A DNA stretch of 64,000 nt from Deltaproteobacteria bacterium (GCA_021780695.1 JAJXYD010000025.1:327541-391540), one strand, 5' to 3'. Counted from the first letter of the stretch, positions 9,927-19,794 are shown. Translations and numbers: made by a program. Notes: generated from the letters alone by a model not told the origin.

Positions 9927-9956
9927 TTTATATTACTTAAACCAACTATTTTGCAA
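9927..9956 (-). promoter_or_regulatory. Candidate sigma-70 promoter for polysaccharide export genes
   Basis: On the minus strand, TTGCAA at 9956-9951 and TATAAA at 9932-9927 are 18 bases apart, about 120 bases before the Wza-like gene. This is a pattern match only. Confidence 0.4.
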
Positions 9957-10649
9957 GTCGGTTCTTACATACAGCTCCGCCAACTCGATTACATCGAGAC
10001 AGCTTGGAATCTATGCGCACGGACGCGCGAAACACTCCCCCGCTCCCCGGGCAGTCTTGCCGGTCGGCCTCGGCCTTCGGACATAACTGTATCGAATCGG
10101 CAAAAAACGCTTGCGCCGGCAATTTCACGCGTCAAACTTCCAAGAACGAAAACCGCCTTTTCTTGAGCAAAACGGCGTCGTTCCCCCAAAAAACCGTCTC
10201 AAAGCCATAACCTGAAGATATAGACCCTCGCCCCGAAATGATCGAACCACTCCCATGGCCCACTACACAAGATTTCACCATGGAGTTGCACCCGCGGTCC
10301 CCAAATAGTCTCGGTTATATCGCAAAGAGCTTCTCTCGTTTAACAGTTGGAAATCCTACATTTTTTATGATATACGTCTGAATTTACGCCGCACCTTGGA
10401 TACCGTCAAAGCTATGGCTTTCCGTAAAAAGAGCCGATGGACTTTACCTCGGAAACCCCCGTTTGGCAAAGAAACGATTAGATCGCTATGAATCGGTTCT
10501 TCTTACACTGCCATATATTTAAAGTCAAAAGAAATCGTTATTGCACAACGGGGGTTCAAATGCTTTCTTTGGCCGCCGCCAAGCCTTTACGGACTATTGC
10601 AAAGGCCCTTTACCCTGGAATGCCGGTTATTGCCGAATCGGTTTAGATA

Positions 10650-10678
10650 TCGGCAAATGGGCTGGAATCTGTTATAAT
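10650..10678 (+). promoter_or_regulatory. Candidate promoter of hldE
   Basis: A perfect -10, TATAAT at 10673-10678, has TCGGCA (4 of 6) 17 bases upstream. It lies 73 bases before the hldE start. Confidence 0.5.
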
Positions 10679-10751
10679 AAAGTGTTTATGGGTAGGAAAT
10701 GTTTTGCTGATGGAGAAGACGACACCAGGGACTTAAGCGGAAGGCTGGACG

Positions 10752-12248
10752 ATGGCGGATATCCTCGATAGATTTGGCGGCGGCCAGGTCCTGGTAATTG
10801 GCGACGTGATGCTCGACTGCTATGTGTGGGGCAATGTGGAAAGGATCTCTCCCGAAGCCCCCGTTCAGGTGGTGCGCGCTCTCGAGCGCTCCGATGTCTT
10901 GGGCGGAGCCGCCAATGTGGCCGCCAACCTCGCGGGTCTAGGATGTCCCGTGTTTCTCCTTGGAGTATGCGGTGCGGACTCGGCCGGCGATAGATTGAAA
11001 TCGCTGCTGGCTAAGTCGGCAATCCCTTCCGAGCTGATTATCGACAAGGCAAGACGCACTATTCTTAAGACCCGGATCATGGCCCACGGACAGCAATTGC
11101 TGCGAATCGACGAAGAGGACGCCGAAGCGCTTTCGCCCGAGTCCATTGATACGGCGCTGCGGATTTTAAAACAAAAGATCCCGGCAAGCCGCGCCCTTGT
11201 CTTTTCCGATTACCGGAAAGGAATGCTGACCTCGGCCGATTTTACCCGCAAAGCTATCGAAATGGCCTCAGAAAATGGAATTCCTGTCCTGGTGGACCCT
11301 AAAGGTTCCAATTGGGACAGGTACAGGGGGGCGACCTGTATAACCCCTAACGCCGCAGAATTCGACTCGGTTGCGGATTTATTCGGCGAACCGGAGCCAA
11401 ACGGTTTTGAAAAAAGAGCCCAAGGTATCCGCGAAAAATATGGCTTGCAGCATCTGCTGGTGACTCAAGGTGCGGCCGGTATGACCCTTTTTAGCCATGA
11501 CGGCCCTCCTTTCCATATCGTTGCCAGGGCTCGCGAGGTCTACGACGTCTCGGGGGCCGGAGACACGGTCATCGCCACGCTGGCCGCCGGGGTTGCAAGC
11601 GGGTTGTCTTTTTGCGATTCCGCAAGACTTGCCAATACAGCCGCGGGGGTTGTTGTCGGAAAGGTTGGAACCCAGCCGATACAGCGAAATGAGCTGGAAA
11701 ACGCGGTTAAAACCGGCGGGGCGGAGGCCGGGATACTGAGTTTCTCAAAGGTCTGCAGCCTTCAGGCAGCCCTTGCCATGGTCAAGTCATGGAGATCCTC
11801 TGGAGCCGGGATAGTTTTTACCAATGGATGCTACGACCTCCTTCATCCCGGACATGTGCATCTTTTGCAGCATGCAAAAGAGTTGGGGGAGCGTCTGGTC
11901 GTCGGACTAAATTCCGATGATTCCGTGAGGCGTCTCAAGGGACCCGGCAGACCCATTCTTAATGAAGGCGACCGTGCGGCGCTGCTTTCCTCTCTTTCCT
12001 GTGTTGACCTTGTCGTTATATTTAGAGACGATACGCCCCTTGCCCTGATCGAGGCGTTACAACCCGACATTCTGGTAAAAGGCGGGGATTATCGCCCCGA
12101 ACAGGTGGTTGGAAAAGACATGGTGGAGGCCCTTGGAGGCCGGGTGGTGATTTTGCCGCTCGCACAAGGCTACAGCACTACGGGTATCGTGGAGAAGGTT
12201 CTAAATAAAACTTCCTTACCCCCTCGCTCCGTAAAAATACGGGAGTAG
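10752..12248 (+). CDS. hldE: Bifunctional heptose 7-phosphate kinase / heptose 1-phosphate adenylyltransferase
   Basis: This 498-residue cytoplasmic protein carries both HldE activities for ADP-heptose synthesis. The N-terminal ribokinase/PfkB domain (about 1-320) starts with VLVIGDVMLDCY and contains the anion-hole motif VSGAGDTVIA. The C-terminal nucleotidyltransferase domain (about 345-480) has FTNGCYDLLHPGHVHLL with the HxGH signature, and SDDSVRRLKG. The ATG at 10752 follows a GGAAGG site. GmhA is encoded in the same window. The gene is divergent from the polysaccharide export genes and converges with frdB. Length agrees with fused HldE proteins. Confidence 0.96.
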   Translation: MADILDRFGGGQVLVIGDVMLDCYVWGNVERISPEAPVQVVRALERSDVLGGAANVAANLAGLGCPVFLLGVCGADSAGDRLKSLLAKSAIPSELIIDKARRTILKTRIMAHGQQLLRIDEEDAEALSPESIDTALRILKQKIPASRALVFSDYRKGMLTSADFTRKAIEMASENGIPVLVDPKGSNWDRYRGATCITPNAAEFDSVADLFGEPEPNGFEKRAQGIREKYGLQHLLVTQGAAGMTLFSHDGPPFHIVARAREVYDVSGAGDTVIATLAAGVASGLSFCDSARLANTAAGVVVGKVGTQPIQRNELENAVKTGGAEAGILSFSKVCSLQAALAMVKSWRSSGAGIVFTNGCYDLLHPGHVHLLQHAKELGERLVVGLNSDDSVRRLKGPGRPILNEGDRAALLSSLSCVDLVVIFRDDTPLALIEALQPDILVKGGDYRPEQVVGKDMVEALGGRVVILPLAQGYSTTGIVEKVLNKTSLPPRSVKIRE

Positions 12249-12299
12249 AGTTTCTAACGGCAACCGGGGCGGGGAAGACCCAAAAGAAACCGGCGACTC

Positions 12300-13067
12300 T
12301 CATTTGGCGATTCTTTTTGCCGGCAGCAGCGCCCTGAAAAGATGCTTTACCTGTGAAAACCCCATTTTCCGGCGTAGCATGCCCAACTGGTCCTGAAGTG
12401 GAATGTTTTTGGGACAGGTATCCTCGCAACCAAGAAGGCCGAGGCAGCCGAATATTCCGTCCTCGTTTCCAACCACTTCGAAATATTCATCGTTTTTTCT
12501 CTCATCGCGCGGGTCGATCATGAACCGCACGATCCGGTTAAAGGCTGTTGCGCCCATGAAATTTTCAGGAACCATATTTGCCTTTCCACAGGCCGCGACA
12601 CAACAACCGCATTCGATACAACGTTCGAGTTCATAAATTTGTTCGGCCAGCGCATTGTCCATGCGCTCTTCTTCCTCTTGCGGATCAAACGTCTTGCTTG
12701 TATGCACCCAGGACCCGACCCTTTCGTTCATCGCTCGAAACCAGGTACCGGTGTCCACGCAAAGGTCTCCGATGAGCTTAAAAATCGGCAACGGCAGCAG
12801 AGTAATGTCGCCGGGCAAATCCTTGGTCTTGGTATGGCAGGCAAGATCCGGGCGCCCGTTTATCAGCATGGCGCATGAGCCGCAAATGCCCGCCCGGCAC
12901 ATAAAATCGAACATCAGGGTCGGATCCTGGTTCTCCCGGATCAGGTTTAAGGCGATAAAAAGGGTCATTGCCTCGGTTTCCTCAAGATAGAAAGGGTCCA
13001 TGCGCGCAACCGAGGCCGGGTCCTCCGGATTAAATCTAAAGATATTAAATTTTAAAGTTCTACCCAT
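12300..13067 (-). CDS. frdB: Fumarate reductase/succinate dehydrogenase iron-sulfur subunit
   Basis: This 255-residue subunit transfers electrons between the flavoprotein and the membrane cytochrome. The [2Fe-2S] ligands lie in CRAGICGSC plus a later Cys. The [4Fe-4S] ligands are in CIECGCCVAACGKA, and the cluster near CLGLLGCEDTCPK completes the three-cluster set. The frame is open about 60 codons further upstream, but that part overlaps frdA. I place the start at the ATG at 13067, behind a run of G, because the N-terminus MGRTLKFNIFRFNP then matches the Wolinella FrdB start pattern. It is the last gene of frdCAB. Confidence 0.93.
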   Translation of the reverse strand: MGRTLKFNIFRFNPEDPASVARMDPFYLEETEAMTLFIALNLIRENQDPTLMFDFMCRAGICGSCAMLINGRPDLACHTKTKDLPGDITLLPLPIFKLIGDLCVDTGTWFRAMNERVGSWVHTSKTFDPQEEEERMDNALAEQIYELERCIECGCCVAACGKANMVPENFMGATAFNRIVRFMIDPRDERKNDEYFEVVGNEDGIFGCLGLLGCEDTCPKNIPLQDQLGMLRRKMGFSQVKHLFRALLPAKRIAK

Positions 13068-13086
13068 CGGCATCCCCCCCCATCGT

Positions 13087-14946
13087 CTAATTGGTTTCGG
13101 GCTTAAGTCCGCATATCTCGGGGTCCAGCGTGCAGATAATCTTCGTTGCGCCGTAGCCTCTCTCGCCAGGGGGCATTTCCCAAACCTTTGAAGGCTTTTC
13201 GTATTCCAAAACAGGCAAAACATCGTCCTCGTTTTTCCAAAAGGCAAGAGTGCGTTTTAGCCAGTCTCTGTCGTTTCGCTCAGGATAATCCTCCCGGGCG
13301 TGGGCTCCCCTGCTTTCCGTACGCGTCAGCGCACCCTGGGCTATGCACAACGCAAGACGTACCATCCCGGGCAACCGCAGGGCCGCACTCAATTCAGGAT
13401 TTGCTCCGTGGACGCAACTCGACCTCAAACCCATCTTCCGGCAACGATCGTAGATAACCTGGAGCTTTTCCACTGCATCCCGCAGATCGGCATGGTTACG
13501 AAAAATGCCAACCTGATCCATAAGCACGTCCCCCATCGCCGCCCGAAGCTCATAGACATTTTCATTTCCGCCGCTGCCGATCAGAGCCTCTATTCTTTTC
13601 TGCTCCCTGCTCACGGCCTGCCGCACGACCGAAGTCTTAAAATCGGACTCGTGTCCTTTAAGAAACTCGACTATCTTTTCCCCTACGATTCTACCGGCCA
13701 CGACGGTCTCCGCCAAAGAATTTCCCCCCAACCGGTTAAAGCCGTGAAGATCCCAACACGCGGCCTCCCCGGCAGCATAGAGCCCCCGCAGGCCATAAGC
13801 CGCACCGTCCTTATCCGTGCGCACTCCCCCCATGCTGTAATGCTGGGCGGGACGAACCGGAATCAACTGGGTTATGGGGTCCCGGTCCAAAAACTCCCGG
13901 CAGATTTCATCGACTTCCCTTAGTTTCGTCTTGATGTGCTGAGCCCCCAGATGGCGGATATCCAGCCACAGATGCGGACCATACGCACTTGGAACTCCCT
14001 TGCCCATGCGCATATGGTGGGTCATCCAGCGCGATACCACGTCCCGGGACGCCAATTCCTGTTTGGCCGGTTCGTAGATGTTCATGAACCTCTCTTCGTC
14101 AACGTCCTTAAGAGTGCCTCCATCTCCCCGGCAACCCTCCGTAACCAGGATATTGGTGGGGACTATGCCGGTAGGATGAAACTGAACGGCCTCCGGGTTT
14201 CCGATGGGGATTAGACCGGTGTTTAGAGCGATTGCAGCTCCATCGCCCCAGTTGATCACCGCATTTGTGCTCTCGCGGTAGAGTTTGCCGTAGCCGCCGG
14301 TAGCGATAAGAGTTGCCTTGCCAAGATAGACCCGGAGTTTACCCGTCTTAAGGCAGCGGGCGACAACGCCCATGCAGCTCCCACCGTCATGGATAAGCGA
14401 AACGGCCTCGACTCTGTCATGAACTTTTACCCCAAGCCTTACGACTTCATTATCCATCGTGTAAAGAAGCGTGTGTCCGGTTCCATCGGATGTGTAACAG
14501 GTTCTCCATTTCGCAGTGCCTCCGAAATCCCGGGCCGTGATCGCACCCGCCCTCTCGGCGCTTTCTATTTTTTCAAAAGCCTTTCCGGCCTTATAGTAAA
14601 CACCCTTTCCCGCTACGACCCTGTTCCAGGGAATTCCCCAAAACGCCATCTCTCTTACGGCAACGGGTGCGGTTTGAGCAAAAAGCCGCGCCACTTCCTG
14701 ATCGCACCCCCAATCGGAACCTTTAACCGTATCGGCGAAATGAAGATCCGGACAGTCCCCCTGCCCCATGCAACAGTTTCCAAGAGAAGCCTGCATACCG
14801 CCCTGCGCGGCCGAAGAGTGAGAACGTCTCGGAGGAACGACGCTAAGACAGATGCTTTCAAACCCAGCTACCGCCGCGGCAATCGCAACCCGCTCACCGG
14901 CAAGCCCCGCGCCAACACATACTAGGTCGGTATAAAAGGTGTCCAC
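13087..14946 (-). CDS. frdA: Fumarate reductase/succinate dehydrogenase flavoprotein subunit
   Basis: This 619-residue catalytic subunit carries covalent FAD and interconverts fumarate and succinate at the cytoplasmic membrane face. It shows the dinucleotide fold GAGLAGER near residues 12-19, His43 in HSSAAQGGMQ as the FAD attachment site, FHPTGIVPT in the substrate domain, and the C-terminal GANPELSAALRL and TRTESRGAHAREDYPERND segments with the active-site arginines. The start is GTG at 14946, with GGAG six bases before. It lies between frdC and frdB with gaps of about 10-20 bases. The direction of catalysis cannot be told from the sequence. In sulfate reducers and syntrophs this enzyme type can run either way. 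Confidence 0.95.
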   Translation of the reverse strand: MDTFYTDLVCVGAGLAGERVAIAAAVAGFESICLSVVPPRRSHSSAAQGGMQASLGNCCMGQGDCPDLHFADTVKGSDWGCDQEVARLFAQTAPVAVREMAFWGIPWNRVVAGKGVYYKAGKAFEKIESAERAGAITARDFGGTAKWRTCYTSDGTGHTLLYTMDNEVVRLGVKVHDRVEAVSLIHDGGSCMGVVARCLKTGKLRVYLGKATLIATGGYGKLYRESTNAVINWGDGAAIALNTGLIPIGNPEAVQFHPTGIVPTNILVTEGCRGDGGTLKDVDEERFMNIYEPAKQELASRDVVSRWMTHHMRMGKGVPSAYGPHLWLDIRHLGAQHIKTKLREVDEICREFLDRDPITQLIPVRPAQHYSMGGVRTDKDGAAYGLRGLYAAGEAACWDLHGFNRLGGNSLAETVVAGRIVGEKIVEFLKGHESDFKTSVVRQAVSREQKRIEALIGSGGNENVYELRAAMGDVLMDQVGIFRNHADLRDAVEKLQVIYDRCRKMGLRSSCVHGANPELSAALRLPGMVRLALCIAQGALTRTESRGAHAREDYPERNDRDWLKRTLAFWKNEDDVLPVLEYEKPSKVWEMPPGERGYGATKIICTLDPEICGLKPETN

Positions 14947-14956
14947 TCTATACTCC

Positions 14957-15619
14957 TTAGGCTTTGACCAGCGCCAGGAATGTCAAAAGCGTTACCAGAC
15001 CGATCCCGATCATTATAAAGGTCAGCCTGTTGTCAAATCCGTGAAGCTGGGCGCGGTTGGCCCTTGTAATGTATCCCCACTTGACTCCGATTCTGTAGAT
15101 TCCAATTCCAACGTGAAGCTCGATGACCGGAAGAAGCAGCAGGTAGAATCCAAACCACCACCCACCCTGAATTCTTCCCGCGCTCTTTGCCGCCGTTATT
15201 GGCAGGGACGTTAGCACGGTCCACATGTGGATCGAACCCATTATCAGGATAATGAAAGCGGTTGCGGCCTGGATAATCCACAACCAGGTATCGGTGTGGC
15301 TGAAATTAACGCTGTGCCTCCAAATCGCCTTCTGTTCGCGGGCGCGAAAGGGCATCTTGCGCGCGGCGACCACAAAGTGAACCAGCATAATGAAGCCAAT
15401 TAGAGGACCACCGATTTGAGCCATGTAGGTAGCTTCGAAGAATCGGGCGATAGCATTCATCACCCGGCCGCCTCCCAGATCGAGATTGATGCTGGCTACT
15501 AAGACCATATGCGCCCACATAAAGGCGACCAGCACTATCCCCGTCAGCATCTGGAAAAGATCCAGATAGGCCTCGGTGCGAACCGGCCTTCCACATGCCC
15601 TCGTATCCCCAGCTGTCAT
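14957..15619 (-). CDS. frdC: Diheme cytochrome b subunit of fumarate reductase/succinate dehydrogenase
   Basis: This 220-residue membrane anchor has five hydrophobic helices. Four helix-borne histidines, H37, H81, H131 and H169, align by context with the four heme b ligands of Wolinella FrdC (AHM, VHF, IHM and ELH contexts). Glu167 in ELHVGIGIYR matches the Wolinella glutamate of the E-pathway, and a Glu in FFEA near residue 62 may match the distal quinone-site glutamate. This is thus a single large diheme subunit and not the two-subunit type. GGAG lies 11 bases before the ATG. First gene of frdCAB. Confidence 0.92.
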   Translation of the reverse strand: MTAGDTRACGRPVRTEAYLDLFQMLTGIVLVAFMWAHMVLVASINLDLGGGRVMNAIARFFEATYMAQIGGPLIGFIMLVHFVVAARKMPFRAREQKAIWRHSVNFSHTDTWLWIIQAATAFIILIMGSIHMWTVLTSLPITAAKSAGRIQGGWWFGFYLLLLPVIELHVGIGIYRIGVKWGYITRANRAQLHGFDNRLTFIMIGIGLVTLLTFLALVKA

Positions 15620-15674
15620 GGCTTTTTAAACTCCTTGTCAGCCCATGCGGCAAACCGATTAAACCGCACCGGGA

Positions 15675-16457
15675 CTAGTTTACCTTAACCTCTTTTACCC
15701 CCGACACCGCTCCGGCGATTTTTTTTATTTCCGCAACCCTTCCGGGTTCCTTCATTAATTGAGCCCCGATACCAAGAGAAACCACACCATCCTTGGCGGT
15801 CACTTGAATATCGGGTTTAACGGAAAGCAGTGCGGTCTTCACTTCCGCGGCCACAGCCAGATCTTCCATCGCCTGGAGAGCTTGCGGGCTCGTCCTAAAA
15901 GTCTCAAGCCTTGCCGTATGGCAAATAATATCTACAACGTTCTCTACATTAAGGGAATGCACCGTAACCACCATATCGTATAAAACCGGATCCGCCGTAT
16001 CGATCCCGTAGAGATGCTGACTCCACTTGCTCCTGGCGCTGTCGTCCTTTTTGATGCGTGTCTGTGCGCTCTGATAGGATATATTTTCTCGCTCCATGAG
16101 CAGCTTGACCCGGTCCTCCATGTCCGAAATAATGCGCACTTTAAGAACGTTTGGGACATCCTTTACATAAAAGTGGCCGGCAAGTCCGTGATATACCACG
16201 TTATCAGCGCGAAGCCGCTTAAGCAGGGCCGTCTGGAAGTAGGAAATAAATTTCTCCTTGCCATAGGAAAATCTTTCCAAAATCGAAGGCGCATCGTGAA
16301 CCGCCTTGATAATCTTTAATTCCGAAATATCGAACTCTTTTGAGGCCTCAAGAATAATCTCGCGAGCTATACACTGGTAGCCTAGCTTTTCGGCTACCTT
16401 TTCAGCCACTTCCTTGCCACGACTATAGGAACCTCTAGAAATCGTAATGATCGCCAT
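15675..16457 (-). CDS. Cytidylate kinase-like protein with C-terminal BON-like domain
   Basis: This 260-residue protein starts MAIITISRGSYSRGKEVAEK, the start of the cytidylate-kinase-like family in which the P-loop is degenerate (SRGSYSRGK). It has a DDSARSKW lid-like segment around residue 150. The last 60 or so residues resemble a BON domain (VKTALLSVKPDIQVTAKDG, then a GVKEVKV ending). The ATG at 16457 is chosen because GGAGG lies eight bases upstream. An ATG 14 codons earlier lacks this. It sits just upstream of frdC and downstream of nuoN on the same strand. The substrate is unknown; true CMP kinases have a classical P-loop, so nucleotide kinase activity is unproven. Confidence 0.75.
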   Translation of the reverse strand: MAIITISRGSYSRGKEVAEKVAEKLGYQCIAREIILEASKEFDISELKIIKAVHDAPSILERFSYGKEKFISYFQTALLKRLRADNVVYHGLAGHFYVKDVPNVLKVRIISDMEDRVKLLMERENISYQSAQTRIKKDDSARSKWSQHLYGIDTADPVLYDMVVTVHSLNVENVVDIICHTARLETFRTSPQALQAMEDLAVAAEVKTALLSVKPDIQVTAKDGVVSLGIGAQLMKEPGRVAEIKKIAGAVSGVKEVKVN

Positions 16458-16574
16458 CGCATCTTCCTCCTTTTTGACAACTGGTTCACTGGTAATCATG
16501 AAACCGATCCGGAAAGAGGATCTATCTCAAATAATACGGAGATCGTAACGGGAAGTCCAGTCTTTGATACACGA

Positions 16575-16612
16575 GCGGCCGGACGACCAAATAAATTGGA
16601 AGATCCGGCCGC
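16575..16612 (-). terminator. Hairpin after nuoN
   Basis: GCGGCCGGA at 16575-16583 pairs with TCCGGCCGC at 16604-16612. An inner CCAA/TTGG stem closes an ATAAA loop. It lies just past the nuoN stop on the transcript. There is no U run, so it may protect the 3' end or act with Rho. Confidence 0.45.
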
Positions 16613-16632
16613 AAAGAGATAGAGCAGAAGAA

Positions 16633-18114
16633 CTACATAAGGCTAAAAATAGAATTGCCGGCAAGCGAGAAGAAATAAGAGGGGAAAATGCCCATTACCA
16701 AAACAGCCGTAGCGGCGGTAGCCAGCGCAATAACAATCCCTGGGGATACAGAACCAAGAACGATGGAGTTCTCAGAAGCTTGAGGGCTAAAGTACATGAC
16801 AACGACTACTCTCAGGTAATAATAAATGGAAATTACACTATTTACTCCGGCAGCCACAACCAGCCACACATAACCCGATCGAAGCGCCTGGGTAAATAAA
16901 TAGAACTTACCCATGAAACCGCCGGTGGGAGGAATGCCCGCCAGGGAAAATAGGAAAACGGACATAACCAGGCCAAGCAACGGGTATTTGAACCCAAGCC
17001 CCGCAAAGTCGGAAATACTGGTGTATTCCTCTCCTTTTTTACACAGAAGCGCAACCACGCCGAAAGCCCCGATATTCATGAAGGCGTAGACCATCAAATA
17101 ATAGAGCATACCGGCCTGGGCAAGACCGGTGCCGGCAAGAAAACCGAGCAAAATATAGCCGGCATGGGCGATACTCGAATAGGCAAGCATACGCTTAATG
17201 TTATCCTGGACCAGTGCGATAATATTTCCAACGGTCATGGTTAGAAAAGCTGCAATCCACATGATCGTAACCCAGCTATGCTGCATGGGCGCAAGTGGAA
17301 CGAGAATCACCCGGATAAGGGCCGCAAAAGCCGCCGCTTTAACTCCGGTCGCCATGAAGCCGGTAACCGATGTGGGAGCACCCTCATAGGTGTCCGGAGT
17401 CCACATATGAAAGGGCACCATTGAAATCTTAAAGCCTATACCGGCAATCGTCAAAACAAAGGCTGCAACCAGAAATTTCATATTTAACATTTGCGGGTGA
17501 GTCTTGATAAAACCGGCAATTTTTATAATGTCCAGGCTGCCGGTAGCTCCGTAGATGAAAGCAAACCCGTAAAGCAAAAATGCAGAACCAAAGGCTCCCA
17601 GCAGAAAATATTTGAGAGCTGCCTCGCTTGATTTTAACTGCTTCTTATGAAAACCGGTAAGAGCGTAGATGGAAATCGACATGGTTTCAAGAGCAACAAA
17701 AAGCAGAATCAGATTTCCAGCGGTTGCCATAAAAATCATGCCCACACCGGCCATAAGCAGGAGCGAATAATATTCGCCGGTTCTCATACAGTTGAAAAAA
17801 TTGCCATAATTTAGCGATACCAGGATTGTGAGCGCTATGATGATGCAAATAACGAGGGAGAGGAAAAAAGAAAACCCGTCTACTAAAACCATGCCGCCGA
17901 AGGTGGAACTGGGGGCGCCGTGGTGACCGACAAACAACACGCATCCTAGCGCCAGTAGGGACCCCGCAAGGGCAGTGAAGCCAGGCGCGGATGCATTTAC
18001 AAGCTTTTTAAAAACGCCCATCATCAGCACAAGCAATGCGGTCGAAACGAGAACAATCTGCGGCAGGACAGCCATGTAGTCATTTGCCGGCAGAATAACT
18101 TTGAACGTCACCAT
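16633..18114 (-). CDS. nuoN: NADH:quinone oxidoreductase-type subunit N
   Basis: This 493-residue antiporter-like membrane subunit of the respiratory complex I family is one of three Mrp-related proton channels. It has about 14 hydrophobic helices. Conserved features include the LFVALETMSISIYALTGF segment with the glutamate of helix 5, KYFLLGAFGSAFLLYG, and GIGFKISMVPFHMWTPDTYEGAP with the channel lysine. A GGAGG site precedes the ATG at 18114. It is the last gene of nuoABCDHIJKLMN, 60 bases after nuoM. Confidence 0.96.
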   Translation of the reverse strand: MVTFKVILPANDYMAVLPQIVLVSTALLVLMMGVFKKLVNASAPGFTALAGSLLALGCVLFVGHHGAPSSTFGGMVLVDGFSFFLSLVICIIIALTILVSLNYGNFFNCMRTGEYYSLLLMAGVGMIFMATAGNLILLFVALETMSISIYALTGFHKKQLKSSEAALKYFLLGAFGSAFLLYGFAFIYGATGSLDIIKIAGFIKTHPQMLNMKFLVAAFVLTIAGIGFKISMVPFHMWTPDTYEGAPTSVTGFMATGVKAAAFAALIRVILVPLAPMQHSWVTIMWIAAFLTMTVGNIIALVQDNIKRMLAYSSIAHAGYILLGFLAGTGLAQAGMLYYLMVYAFMNIGAFGVVALLCKKGEEYTSISDFAGLGFKYPLLGLVMSVFLFSLAGIPPTGGFMGKFYLFTQALRSGYVWLVVAAGVNSVISIYYYLRVVVVMYFSPQASENSIVLGSVSPGIVIALATAATAVLVMGIFPSYFFSLAGNSIFSLM

Positions 18115-18174
18115 TTGGTTCCTCCAGGATTAAAACAAAACCGTCGCCGCAGTTTCGCAAATCAACTATCCGGA

Positions 18175-19794
18175 TCATCGGCCGAGCGAATACGCACCGT
18201 TTTTTAAAGTCGCCTGGGAGCTAATCGCGATTTTTGCTCCCTTTGAACAGTGGGCGACAGGACTGGCGCTCTTTTCGGCCTGATACATTGCATATTTGTG
18301 CTGATATTGATAAATGAAATTATTTACCGAAGCGTCCATCTTATGCAGAAACATTCCAGGGAAGAACCCCATAACGAATACAAGCACCGCAATCGGAAGC
18401 ATCGTCGCAATTTCTCTTTTATTCAAATCAGGGAGCTTGCTGTTGGCCTCGTTGGTTACAGGCCCAAACATCACCTTTTGATACATCCACAGCATGTAGA
18501 CCACACCAAAGACCATTCCGGACACGGCGAACACCCCAACAACCGGATAGGTCCTAAAGGCGCCCACCAGAATCAGGATCTCCCCAACAAAGCTGTTCGT
18601 ACCGGGAACAGCGACCGAACCAAGAGTTGCGATCATGAGGAAGATGGCAAATATGGGCATAACCTTGGCCAACCCGCCAAAATCATCCATCAGCCTGGTA
18701 TGACGACGCTCATAAATCATTCCGACAAGAAGGAAGAGCGCCCCGGTATTTACCCCGTGATTAAGCATCTGGTAGATACCACCCTCAATGCCCTGGATAT
18801 TTAGCGCGAAAAGTCCAATCATTACATATCCCAGGTGACTTACGCTCGAATAGGCAACCAGCTTTTTCATATCCGGCTGTGACCAGGCGACAAGAGCCCC
18901 GTAGATAATCCCAGCGATTGCAAGAAAGGCGATAATGGGCATGAGCTCATGACTGGCATAGGGAAAAAGAGGCATCGAAAACCGCAAGAAGCCGTATGTG
19001 CCCATTTTAAGCAGTATGGCGGCAAGGATAACGCTGCCGGCCGTGGGCGCCTCGACGTGGGCATCGGGAAGCCAGGTGTGAAGAGGAAAAATCGGCACTT
19101 TGATGGCGAAAGCAACAGTAAATGCGGCGCAAAGCCACAGCTGTGTCGAAATTGGAATATTGAGTTTATAGAGCTCAAGCAGGTTAAAGGTACCCACTCC
19201 GGTTGTCTTATAGCTGAAATAGTAGAGATAAATAATGGCGACCAGCATGAAGATGCTGCCTGCAGCCGTATACAGAAAGAACTTTACGGCCGAATAGATG
19301 CGCCTCTCCCCGCCCCAGACGCCAATTAAAAGAAACATGGGGATCAGCATGACTTCCCAAAATAAGTAAAACAGAATTAAGTCCAGGGAAACCAGAGCGC
19401 CAATCATCGCGCATTCGAGGAAAAGCATCGCAATGAGAAAGTATTTTACCTTTTGTTTAATATAGGTCCACGAACACAGAATGCACAAGGGGACAAAAAA
19501 GGTGGTGAGCATCACAAGCCAGAGGCTAATTCCGTCCAGGCCGACGAAATAGTTTAACGAGAGGCTTTTAACCCAGGGGATATATTCAACAAACTGCATC
19601 CCGGGGATAGAGTCGCTAAAATACTTAAGCAGCGGGAGAGAAATCAAAAATTCGATGATCGAGGCCGCAAGCGCGATTCTACGCAGAAATTCATCGTTTT
19701 TCCCCTCCTCACTCCTAAAGAACATAAGGAGGATCGCGCATAACAGCGGAAAGAAAATGAGAGTGCTAAGGATCGGAAAACTGAAATGATTCAT
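18175..19794 (-). CDS. nuoM: NADH:quinone oxidoreductase-type subunit M
   Basis: This 539-residue antiporter-like subunit has about 14 membrane helices. Family landmarks are FYLFWEVMLIPMFLLIGVWG with the functional glutamate, AFAIKVPIFPLHTWLPDAHVEAPTAGS with the channel lysine, KKLVAYSSVSHLGYVMIG, and a C-terminal MFLHKMD segment. A GGGAG site lies seven bases before the ATG at 19794. The C-terminal 50 residues are hydrophilic and longer than in many NuoM proteins. It lies between nuoL and nuoN with short gaps. Confidence 0.96.
   Translation of the reverse strand: MNHFSFPILSTLIFFPLLCAILLMFFRSEEGKNDEFLRRIALAASIIEFLISLPLLKYFSDSIPGMQFVEYIPWVKSLSLNYFVGLDGISLWLVMLTTFFVPLCILCSWTYIKQKVKYFLIAMLFLECAMIGALVSLDLILFYLFWEVMLIPMFLLIGVWGGERRIYSAVKFFLYTAAGSIFMLVAIIYLYYFSYKTTGVGTFNLLELYKLNIPISTQLWLCAAFTVAFAIKVPIFPLHTWLPDAHVEAPTAGSVILAAILLKMGTYGFLRFSMPLFPYASHELMPIIAFLAIAGIIYGALVAWSQPDMKKLVAYSSVSHLGYVMIGLFALNIQGIEGGIYQMLNHGVNTGALFLLVGMIYERRHTRLMDDFGGLAKVMPIFAIFLMIATLGSVAVPGTNSFVGEILILVGAFRTYPVVGVFAVSGMVFGVVYMLWMYQKVMFGPVTNEANSKLPDLNKREIATMLPIAVLVFVMGFFPGMFLHKMDASVNNFIYQYQHKYAMYQAEKSASPVAHCSKGAKIAISSQATLKNGAYSLGR

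Larger units (their letters stand above)
9809..10751. other. Divergent intergenic region between export genes and hldE
   Basis: This 940-base stretch has no supportable gene. Short frames have no recognisable products and no ribosome sites. It carries a candidate promoter on each strand (listed separately). The middle, about 10000-10620, shows nothing else. Confidence 0.6.
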
